The translations under genes were made by a program, and so were the position numbers. The notes under the pieces were generated by a model, which saw nothing but the letters and a program-made list of their open reading frames with translations, was not told the origin of the DNA and made no database searches. 64,000 nucleotides of DNA from Aquatica leii (Eukaryota > Arthropoda > Insecta > Coleoptera > Lampyridae), in contig CM069435.1 of the NCBI GenBank assembly GCA_035610365.1, forward strand, positions 92,413,389-92,477,388, written 5' to 3'. Numbering within the stretch: the stretch's first letter is position 1; each line of letters starts with the position of its first letter. Of this stretch, positions 1 to 12,200 are shown piece after piece.

Positions 1-227
1 ATAAAATGCTATTTAAAATTTGTTTTACTTTAGTCTTTTTGTCATACATTGTATATATTTATTTGGTGATTTTCGAAATGTGACTTTGGTACTTTTAGGG
101 ACTTTAACATTTCACGATACCAAATTGATAATTTCTCTGACATTTGCAGTTAGTACAAAATTTAAGGAACTTCGTACGTTTCCAGCTTTATTTGCAAACA
201 GAATGTTAAAAACATCGATAAAATCAA
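1..227. other. 5' flank of PATL1
   Basis: This AT-rich stretch lies upstream of the PATL1 start codon and presumably holds its promoter and 5' leader. I see no unambiguous TATA box or other element. A 71-codon open frame across it (20-235) has no recognisable similarity and overlaps the true start codon in another frame, so I do not call it a gene. Confidence 0.4.
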
Positions 228-3200
228 ATGGCTGATACTTCTTTTCGCTTTGGTCCGGACGTGAGTGTCGAAATTCGAAAAAACCGCATATTTCTAATGC
301 TTAGATTAAAGATAAATAAACTGCGTTCAATTTCACTTTTTAATGTTTAATTTGCTTTTTTAGAGTGATGATAATCAACTTTCGCCCGATGACACCGATT
401 GCTTGGAGATAGAGGAAGAAGAATATGATGCTCTTAATGACGAGACTTTCGGTACTTTGGAGGATTCGACGGGTATTGACGATTGGGAACAGCAGCATGA
501 GCAGTTTGCTGAACTTGCAGAGACTAGTAAGCAGTCAGATGGTTTAGGTACACGTTATTAATTTTGCTTAATTTAACGTTAACTAAATTCATTGTAGAAA
601 ATTCAATCAACAAGTTAAAACTTGAGGAATCGAGCTATGTGTTCCCATCGAAGAATAACTCAGTTTGGTCGTACAACGCCAGTCAAAATGGAGATATCTT
701 CTCTAGCTCTCTTTCGTCGAATCTATTACAAAAGTCTTCGAATTCCCTGGTTTGTGTTAGATTTTTTTTATTGTGTTGATGGATAATGTTGGTGCTTTCA
801 GGGTGCTAAAGTTAATTTGAAAGATCAGAACGATGATCTTTTAGGTTTATTTAACATTTCGAGTACAAAGTACGATCCCCCAGTTGGTTTAGGTAATCAA
901 ACTCATAAAAAAATATGCACTGTAGAGGAGTTGGAAAGAGTGTTGTTACAGAATAGGGCGAAGGCTCAAACACAATCACCGTTACCTAATGTTATTCCAT
1001 CGGCTCCTCCTCTTCATCATGTGCAATCTAAAATGCATCCGCCTTTTGTACAGGTACAGTGGTAATGGTGTTGGTGATTGAATAACGAATGGTATTTTAG
1101 CATCCCATGCAAGCACCACCAGGTACAGGGCGATTACCACCTGGTTTACCACCGATAGGGATTCCGCCACCTCATATGAGGCATTTGCCACATATGCATC
1201 ATCATAATGTTCCTCCGGGTCTGGTACGACTTGTGCCTCCAGCTCATTTCATGCAAGGTGCTCCTACTCCACCGCCTGGCTTAATATACCCTCCTCACCA
1301 GCAATTTCCTGTAAGTGTTTATTTTAGTTTATATTGTTTATCAGAATTTTCAATGATAAGATAAGTGGTGCAATAATAAACTGTGTGTAGTAATGATTCA
1401 TAGATTGAGTGCAATAATTATTTATTTAATGCATGATTAGCAACAACAGTAAGATAATTGGAATCTGAATATTTAACTAATTTGATCTCGTTTTGACGTA
1501 GTACCTGATAACTTTTAGGTTTATTCTTTTGTTTTGGTTGGAACTCGCATTTTATAGTTGCCGAAAATGTGCAAAAATTTAATTATAGGATCTTACAAAG
1601 TGGTACCTGGAACTGGATGTAGTTTATGTTCAATGGAAAATACACCTAAAGTAATACCAAAACCTAGGTTGTCTCTTAAAGGCTTGACATAGTATAGTCA
1701 AGTCTTGAAGTAGTATTTGGTACGATGTTAAATATGATTGCCAATATGTTTTTGTTAAGAGGATTAAAAGTTATTATGTTAAAAGACTGTTATTATACAT
1801 TCAAAAAGTTTGTAGTTGGTACTACCTGGTACTACTTTAAGGTTTGGGATTTAAAATATTCTATTTTTGTGGTAACCATTCACTGTCCACACAGTGAATT
1901 GTTTAAAACTGCCATGGGAGAGATTGTTGACAATATTTAGTAGTAGATGATAGTTGAGTAAAAAAATCTTTTTTTAGGTTAATCACCCGTTTAATTTTCC
2001 CGCTCCACCAAGACTCGGTAACATGCACAACATGCATCACAACAATAAACTCAATCACCACAACAGTCAGCATAGAAATAAAATGGAAGAAAATTCTATT
2101 AGACACAGAAATGAGCATTTCGCACAAAAAGACGAATACGCTGATTTGATGAGTAGTCGCGAAAAACAATGGCTAATTAATATTCAATTAGTGCAGCTAA
2201 ATACTGGCACACCATACTTTGACGATTATTATTATACGGTAAGTAACGCACGAGATTATTCGTCGTAGGTTAAGAGTCGTCCTTGCAGATATTCAAAGAA
2301 CGGAAATCAAAAAATAGCAAGGAGAATTTACCGCCCACGGAAAAGAACCAGTGGCACAATAGACGGGTCAACGATCGACAAGAAAATCAAAATACCTTGA
2401 CTCCAAAGGTCTACACACCGTTGCAGTTTGAAAATTCTTTAGGAAAGTTACAGGTATAGACCTCGATTCATTTTTACCTTTGTCCACAATCGTCACTAAT
2501 AATTAAATTTTACTACAGTGCGGCTCAGTCACGGCTCCTCGAAAAATAATAGACATGGATATAGTGACGCCGGACAAGGATAACGAAACCAATTCGATTT
2601 CAGCTCGTGACACCAAAAAAATCAAGCAACTGCTGCTCGAATTGGAAGCGTTTTACAGCTACCTCCTAAAAGCGGAAGATCTAAAGAACCCGCTATACAA
2701 AAGCAATATGGTAAAGTTGTGCGAGATTAAACAAAAGCAGCGTCTACGCGAATTGGATTTGGCATCGACGCCCGAACAAAAGTTGGAAATTCTCAGGTGT
2801 CTTCAGCAGGAGAGCGCGCCGTTTATGGAGAATTCTCGCGATTACCTTTTGAAGGTTATTAACGGACTGTTCCAAGAAGATAAATATTCGAATTTTCTTA
2901 GTATTAGGAAAGGAAAGGTGAGTGGGTTTCTGCGAGGTTTGGTTCATTGTACCAAATTTTTTTGTGAATAGATGCTGCTGTTACGTATCCTGCCAAGTTT
3001 AACGAGCGATTATTTTTCGACGCAACTATGTGATCTTTGGAATAAAGTATTATTGAGTATACCTATGGTCGGACGAAAGGACACTTCGGGCGATCAGCTA
3101 TTTCTTAGGTTACACCCGCATTTTAAGCAGTAAGTATTTGTTTTTAGCAGAAGTGTTCAAGTGAGTGGTTAGTGATAAGGAACGTTTGTGCAAAGTAGGA

Positions 3201-6200
3201 TTTTAAACTGTGCGTAATATGTTATTGCGGTATTATTATTACGGCGCAACGAGGTATTGTAAGGTCAACTGTATATGTGTTATCTCAGAGAGTAAATACC
3301 AGAAAGAAGCGCCATTAAACCTTATGTGGAGGAGGAGGTGTGGACTCACTAAACCACCCGAACTTGCTTGGTTCAAGTTCGCCACATGTTACGAGAAGAA
3401 AGAATTGTCTAGTTAGACGAGTCGGATATGCTGTGTATATCGGGTTCGTGCTATGTGAGCACGAGGTTCAACGAGGCACCCACCTTGCGGCTTATCCTCG
3501 CATGTCGGGGGGAAAAAGGAAACGATGTAATAGACTGAGATGAGGCCAGTTACTCAAGACAGCTACGACTAAAAAGAAACTGAAAATGTTAGTTAACTAA
3601 AAATAATCAAATAAAACACTCTAAAATAAGCCACATGCAGTTAATCAACTAAATAAATACTCTACTTCGTCGTAGCTGACTGATAGACGAGAATCCTATG
3701 TGACGGAATATCAGAAACGCCACACGACAAGCACCGGTCGTCATCTGCAACGCTAATGCGTTTCCAATGGCAACGGAACCCGCCGTGCGATGTAAAAATT
3801 TGGACGGCCGCTTGTTCCGGTATGATATGTACTGAGAATCGTACGGAGGAATAGGGAATGTAGGGATGCCAGTTTTCTGACAATGTGGGTATGTCGCAGT
3901 CTGTGGTACCCGATGTCTAAGCTATATGCGGGCATAGAGACTGCACTGTTGAATGTGGTCATTAATGATTTCCTGTGTAGGTTTCAGTTACGGCGAGAAT
4001 ATTTATAGAACAAGTGCAAGACAGTGTTGCCCTTGTCAGCCATATAGGAACGGTGTTTAACGAAGCTCAGTTTATGATCGAGCGAAAGACCGAGGTACTT
4101 AAACTCGAAAACCCTTCGAACTGAAATGCCGTTGAGTCGAAGTGAGGGATTTTTTTTAAAGAAGAACCAAAAACCATGTATTTGGTCTTGTCAGCTGAGA
4201 CAGTCAATTTGTTGTTGAGAGCCCAGCGAGTCAGAATGTTCAAGCATTGTCGTGATTTTGCTTCTACGTCGCGTCTGTTGTCTGCGGACACTGTGATAGT
4301 GATATCGTCTGCATAAGGAAAATGACACAATTGTTGAGTAAGTCTTTTAGAGAATCCACAACTACGTTCCATAGGGTCGGCCCGAAAACCGATCCTTGTG
4401 GGCATCCTTTCGTCAGTCGTTTTGTGTAGTAAGTACTAAAAACGTTCGTGGAATAAATGATCGAGCAATAACTGCGAATGACGCACACGGCGTCTGCAGG
4501 CACTCTCAACGACGAGAGCTTCAATTATTAATGGCCAGCATACGTTATTGAACTCTCCTGAAATGTCTATAAAAATGCATAGTCTGTACTTGGAGATGTT
4601 CGTTTGTACTTTCGTCATTAATTTACGAATAGCGTCTGTCGTCGATTTGTCGGAAACGAAGCCGTACTGGTTGGGATGGAGTAATCTTTGTGAAGGAATG
4701 ATGTTATGTATTTTTTTTTAAACAGTACTCGTTCGAATATTTTGCCAAGTTCTGAAAGTAGCGTAATCGGACGATACAAATTGGGGTTCGAGATATCCCT
4801 CTTACCAGGCTTGAGAATCGTTATTAGCCTAACAGTATTCTAATTATTTGGAAAATACCCGCATTAAACACGAGAGTTGAATAGGTCAATGAACGTAGAA
4901 GAGAGGGAATCTTGTACAGCTGCTAGCTACCGACTCCAGATCTTCTTTTGTAAACCTCCCATTCATCTCGGAACTCAATATTTGCAAAAGGTCGGGATCT
5001 AATTCGGGCTTGGTAAAGATCGTTGTCTGGGAACAAGGAATTAACTATTAACTTGATTGTGTCGAGCTATGTTAGAATGTATCTGTTACCGTCACGGACG
5101 TTGGATAGCAAGGAACTTTTGTGTGGATATCCTATAAACTAATCCCCACGGACTTGCCGTCAAACTTCTCCCTACAAACCTTTGCCATGAGCTAAATTTA
5201 GCATTCTTCACTGCCAGTTTATACTGGTTAAGCGCGACCTTGTACGAATTTAGCCATCGAGTTTTTAGCTCTGCTGGGACTTTTTGGGTATGCTATCTTA
5301 AGCAACGTACGACTCACTTTAACCTAACTAGCACCACCACAGTACACCAGCTCTAGAATTTTGATTCAAGGATTAGTCTGGTCAGCTTATCAATGGAGAC
5401 GTCAATAGAATTAGAATCGCGACACTTATCTCCACGTGGAAGATAAGTAGGTAGTAGAGTGGTCCCAGCTGTGTTTAACTTGACAGGATCTATGCGTTTG
5501 ACGTTGATACGCTTAGGGATCGGAACCGATCAAGGATTTTTGACGGTTAATTCATAATGTATCAGTGGTCACTTTCAATTGCCTCTGGAATAATTTTTCC
5601 GTTAGAAAATTTTCTAGCTAATATTTGTGACAGCGATGCTTGTATTACCTTAGTGACTAGCAAAGCTGAAAGGTTGATCAGGCTCATTTACAACACATAG
5701 CCCACGAGGTTCTCCACGCTTCTGCCTCGTTCGTCAGTCTGCAAGGAATGCCAAAGCGGCGATTTTACATTGAAATCTTCTGCTATAATAATCGGGAAGC
5801 TGCTTAGTTCGTCCAAAGCTTTATCTAAATGTTGTAGATAAATGCAAGCATCCTCGCTTGATGGCTAATAAACACCGATGATACCCAAGGAGGTGTTTCC
5901 AACTGTGATCATAGATACGGCATTGCAGTCATTCGTTAGATGACTGAGGGTAACTACTCCGATGGGATTCGCGCTATTGTAAACAATAGCCGAGAAATAC
6001 CGCATAGAAGTGGATGCGGTGATTCTGTTGAAGGGCAAAGTCGTACCAGTGAACTTGAACCAGAACTATAAATGTTTACGTCATTGTCGGAAGAGAAGCT
6101 CATGTCTGCGAAGGTCCCAGCACGAGAACGCTGAAATTCACTTACGCAATCCTAAGAATCGGAGAAGCGCGCTCACTGTTCATAATCGGTATGAGATAGC

Positions 6201-9200
6201 TTGGCGTCAAGAATCTTTAAGTACGCCGGGCAGTTGTTAGAAGACGCCTTGTGTTTTATCACATCGCTTTTGTGGCCATAACTTATACAATTTGCGATAC
6301 AGTGTCTCTTGTGGTTTTTGGGCAATCGTGTTTTTCAGTACAATTACCGCATTGCAGCTCGCTCTTGCAGTCACTTTGTTATTGACCGAAATTCTGGCAC
6401 TTGAAGCATCTTAAAATGCGCACCTGGTATTTGACTCTGCATGCATTCAAGGCTACGTAGACTCGACGGTTGGTCATTAGGTACTTTCGTACCTCCGAAG
6501 TTACTTCAATGACATAATTAGTATTTGCCCTGTCTCTAGGCCCGATTTTTGTTATAACCTTAAGGTGTTCGTTAGCCTTTTAAACTATTGCGTCTGAGCA
6601 GGCATCGACATTTTGATTTTTACTGCTCGGGGAAAATGTTAGATGGAACATCCAAGAGAAAAATCCTAGGAAGGGTTTTGCCTTGCGGTCTCATCACAAA
6701 GCCGGCATTGTTGCAGAGTAAAGAAACTGGGGAAGTTGATTAAAAATAAACACACTAAGTAAAACCATTGCTAAGGAAACAAGAGATGCCCAGGTTCTTC
6801 AAAAACACATTAATTTTATTTGAAAATGGAGGAAGTACTAAAATAGGAACCATTAAAGACAATGCATCTTCACGTGCAACGAATTATATCATTGATGTTA
6901 AAGACGGTTGGAGCGAGACTGATCGTTACACCGACTGCCAATGGACACAGTTTGGTCGAAGAATTTGCATGAAAAATTGTGATTTTGAGTGGAAGTTGTA
7001 TGAGCTGCTTCCAGAAGAAACAAGATGTCTTCAGATGAACCTGAAATATGCAGTGGGACATTGCCAAATAAAACGTTAAATTTTATCTTCGCTATAAGTA
7101 CAATTCGAGTGACTACGAATAAATTTTTGGAACATCTATTTGCGTATTTACTGTCCAAGTTGGTTCTTTTCTATTGCTTAGCATTAGCTTATTTCTCGCT
7201 GGATGAGAATAAACCACACTTTGTTGTCTCGGATGTTTTCTTACGGTTCCATAAGTGACGAGAAGTTGCACTAATTTCTGGATAATCTGAGATATTAACC
7301 AATAAGAATAGAGACGGGCGCCGAATTTTATATTAGGGCGTCAGTAGTTATATAGAGTATGTTCTGTGACACATGCCATCAACTTCAGCTCCCAATGACT
7401 TCTTCTAGTTGAACAAGTTGATTGAAGGTTGTCATGAAGAAGAAGAAGTTGTCGAAGTCGTGCTAGAAGCGTAAAAGCTTGGTGAAATGACAATTTAAAA
7501 AAAAGCAAATGACTAAAGTAAGATGGCGGATTGTGATGGGTGTGGACTGTAAAATGGCTCTAAATTTAAAAAAGAAAATAGTGATATGCAACCGGCGGAT
7601 GATTTACAAAATTGCTGTGAATTAAAAAAATGTGCGAGTGGCACTGCGCAAAGGTGTGGCCGATAATTACGATAAAGAATAGTGTTAGTTTAAAAAAAGC
7701 AAATGATCAAAGTAAGATGGCGGGTTGTAATGGACATAGGCGGTAAATTTTAAAATAGAAAGTGGCAGATGAGTACTACGCTTAAAAAAAATATTTGACT
7801 GCCTGAACTGGACTCTTATTTCAACATTAAACTGCACCTCGCCATTTTCTTCATTAATTTAGTTAACCTCTCTTATTCCTTCACCACGATACGAAGAAAA
7901 ATACATTTGTCAAAAATGTGACAGTTAATCTATGGGAGTTCAAGTAAACTAATAGAAAAACCACTTTGCGTTTGCTATACTATGTTAAATTTTACTTGCT
8001 ATATTTACTCGAAGAGTACAATGTTTTTGGTGTCGACGACATTCGTTTAAACCTACTGTTATCGATTTCTGTTAATAAACCATAATTTTTTCTACGTCGC
8101 TCCCGATTTCTCTGTTACTCTATTACTATTCTTACTCTTTTTTTTATTTAACTAATGCACATCATCTAATCTAAGTTTCTAACACTCGGCTATCCTCACA
8201 TTTTGGACTCCTCAAAACATCCTTGAGAACACTAGCTAACAAAAACATTCTAAATAAGTAACATAAAATAATCATACGCATTAATTTGATCATATTCTGT
8301 TTCATAACTTATAGTCCTGTAACCTTTCAGGTGAGCGCCGCACTCTTGCTGGCGGTACTGTTTTCGTATTACGGTCGATGCTCTTCTTTTCTGTTACGTT
8401 ACCTAATTCCATGTGTTTATTGTCATTCGCATAATATTCAGCATCTGATTCGTATTTACCATACAGTTACCTTTTACTTTAAAATTTCGATAAATCCTCG
8501 TAGTCGAAACATGCACATTTGTGGTGTATTTTCTGCCGCGTTTTTCATCAATTGAACTTATTTTGTAGGTGTCGTATTCTAAGTTACGTATATCGACGAA
8601 TGGTCCCTTGTATTTCCTTTTTGTTTTAGGTGGCTGGAGGTGGTGCTTTTACGTAAACGATATCACCAGCGTTAAATCCTTCGTGTACACATCGCTTTAC
8701 ATCGTATCGTCTTTCGTAAATTTCTTGTTCGTGTTCGACTCTCTCACGAATTTCCGTTCGCATTTGTTCTAAATTTTCATACTTCAACTTCCACCATATT
8801 CCTCATTATTCCGTCCGTAAAACAAACTGAATCTTTGATGTAGTTTTATTTTATTCGTTTATTCATATCTCTCTCCACTTCCTTTAAATGTTCGTCCTAA
8901 TTTCTTTCTGCATTTTCGTGCTCTCTGTAAAATGGTCTTTCGGCTATGGGTATTGGTTGTAATTTTCCATATTGGTTTCCACTCGGCACTTTTATTATCA
9001 CACAATCAACATGATTTTATATCGCATAATGTCTTATTCCTGGAAACCAATACGTTTGCATAATTAAGTCAACCGTTCTATCAACACCGAAATGTGCAAT
9101 TTAATTAACGTGCTATTCCGCATTGAATTTGGAAGCACAGTAAAGTTTTTATTTGACCATTCACTCGAATATCGTATTGTTACGTATTTTATTATTAAAA

Positions 9201-12200
9201 CTAATTTATTTAAACTACGAAAAATATTTTTACTTATACTAGAAATATGTACACTTTTAAATTAACCGAACTAATTAAATCTAATAATATTTAATAAAAA
9301 CACTTTCACTTTTACATTTATATATAGCGCTTACACGAAGATAAGATAAAGTCCGCGGATAGCTTCACACACTTGTTTACACTAAAGTCACGTACTTCGT
9401 AGATTTATTTGTAACACGCGTTAACGACTTATTTTTTTAGACTTGAATAATCTTCTTAACACTGCTGTCTTCGCATTACGGCAATAACTCTCTTACGATT
9501 TGTTTGTTCGGTATTTATATACATTTTGGAAATCCTTCTTGAGTGTTCCATATCTTTCGGTATACCTTCTAGAAGATGGATAACAACTTCGAGAAGGCTC
9601 TTGAATTTGAGGCCGTTTTAGTATTTTCATCGTCCATTTGTCAATTTATATCTTTTTACTCGGTCGTTTTCTATTTTGGTTCTATCTGTTTTTATTTTTC
9701 GTAGTATGGAAATTATTTCCCGTAAGCTTGAGTCCCCACTTTGTATGAATAAAATCCACTGTTCTTCATAATGCTGTATGCTCCTAATCGCTTGTCATAA
9801 ATTTCTTCCATCGTTACACTCGATTCGTCAATGGGAAGCCCGTCTTATAGCGTCTATATGTGACATCTGTTCCCCGTTTTTGAAATTTTACCTTTAAACT
9901 CAAATTATTGTAAAAGAGAACTCCATTTTGTTATTTGCGGACACGTAGTTTTGTTCAGATTTAGATATACAAGTACTTGACAATCAGTTATAACAGTAAA
10001 TTTAATCGGTAATAATAACTGTCGTAATCGATCTACACTCTAAAGCAGTGGTTCCCAAACTCTTTTGGTCCACGGATCCCTTTTAATAGGCAAAACTCGT
10101 CTACAGACCCCTGAGTGAAAAAATTACATAAATACATAATAGAAAAATTACAAATTTAACTTTGATATATTGAATGGTGAAATAAAATATGAATAAAACA
10201 TTTTGTTGAAGAAGTATTTATTGAAATTATAACTGTTGTTTTAAAAAACATTGGTTTCAGCTCCTCATTCAATACGTTGCTCCTGTACTAGTATGTATTC
10301 ATATGTATTTGTGCTCTGAGTTTAACTACTTGCAAACAGTGGCAGCTTCTCCATTGGGTCATTTGGTCAATGACCCTCCAAAGAAATACTTAAAATTCTA
10401 TTATTTATTTAAAGTTTCAAATAGGCCATATATTCAAAAACTAGCAAACTTCGCCAAGGGTCATGGAGAAGAGAATGTGTTTTTATAGTTTTAATATCGA
10501 AATGACCCTCTTGTAGTATTGACCACCAGCCGCCACTGCTTGCAAAGTAATCTTCATCTCTACGTTGCATTTTTGAAAGATTTGGTAACTGAGAACATTC
10601 TTCTCTTCTCAAGTTTTGTTTGTACAGCAAAAGTTTTGTAGTTTCAAGTCAGGCAAACAAATCAGTCATATAAGAGATGTCATTTTTTGATATAATTAAA
10701 TTGTGCCGCAAATCATTGTCTTGACTCTCCAGGAATTCGAACACTGAATCAAAAAGCTAATAGAAGAGATCCAAACATGCACTTTTAGATAATCAATGTA
10801 CTTCTGTGTTAAGTAGTAAACAATTATAGTCATCATTTTCTATACAAAGTTGAGCAAATAATTTATCATTTAAGGCATTCCTTTTGATTTTATTAACTAC
10901 TCTAATGACATAATGTAGCGATTCATGCAAACGTTCACTAAGATTTTTTGCGACCAAATGATGTCGATGAATTACACAATGTACAGATAATACATTCGAT
11001 ATAGCTTGTTTTAAGTATGCGAGAAAGCCTCAGTGTCGTTCTATCATTGCCGGAGCACTGTCAGTAGCAATGGAGATGATATTAGTCAAGGGTATAGCTT
11101 TTACATCGAAAAATCTTTGGAATTCAGTAAATAACGTTTCACCTTTCGTATCAGTTTCCAAACATTTAGCAAATAATTCTTGGGAAAATTTTTCTTCTTT
11201 TTTTACAAATTTTGCGTAAGCTAAAAGTGAAGCTTCGTACACTGTTATTACTTAATGGAAATCTTGTTATAATATCGAAAGCTGGTTTGTGCAACACGGT
11301 GCGTATTATCTCACTTACAACTGGTAGAATAAGTTCTTTACCAATAGTGCGCGACTTTTCAGACTTATCATTAAAGAAATATAAGAAGCACGCAGTCATC
11401 TTTCTTAGATGTTGTCCCTATGAGTTCTTGCAATGTCGGTGTTTTCAAATATTTTTCTTTGATTGTTTGAAAAAATGTTATATCCTTATCTTTTTTGTCA
11501 CTACGGATTTTTATTAAACGTTTCTTAAGCTTAGCAGGTTTGATTGAATCGTTTGACATCGTTCTATTACATAGAAGACACATAGATAAGTACTATTTCC
11601 TGGTGACGAAATAAAGCCATATTTATTATATTCAACACTGTAATGTCTGCATTTTTTCTTCGGCTCACTCTTACTGTTATCTGAAAGAAATGGACCCAAA
11701 AAGATATAGGAAAATATATAATATACAAAACCACTGTTAATTGTAATATATATTTTGAAATGGAATGAAGCAATGTAAAGGTCTCTTGAATTAATTATTT
11801 GAGCAGTAAGAATAAAATTTCATGTAAATGTCACATATTATGTAGGTACTCATTGTGTACCAATTAATTTTTCAAGAAAAATAAATAATTCAAAAATTAA
11901 TTAACAACAGAATACAGTAATATACAGTAATTCCAAACATTCGCGAATTTGTTTATTCGCGGAAGTAAATAAAATAAACAAAAGTATAGAGTAGTAAACT
12001 ATCACTTTTAGGGTGCACTATAATATTTGTTCTTTTACAGAATTATTAATAGAATTTAGAAACATATCTGTGCTAGAAAAACTTACAATCATTTCTTAAG
12101 TTTCTACTACAAAAGAAATTCTTAATGAATGTTAAAGCCCTTACTGTACTGATGACTGTGATATATAATTTTTTTAATCAACTTAAACAAGAGTATAATT

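Noticed and set aside
982-1191. Antisense frame over PATL1 exons 4-5
   Set aside because: It is a shadow of the Pro/His-rich coding exons on the + strand.
3470-3500. tRNA gene suggested by GGTTCAA-type words (also 28010)
   Set aside because: No cloverleaf could be drawn and neither A nor B box fits; they belong to the dispersed repeat.
6768-7258. Two overlapping + strand frames (103 and 77 codons) in the PATL1 intron
   Set aside because: No recognisable domain, and they lie between transposon relics; likely chance or unrecognised repeat.
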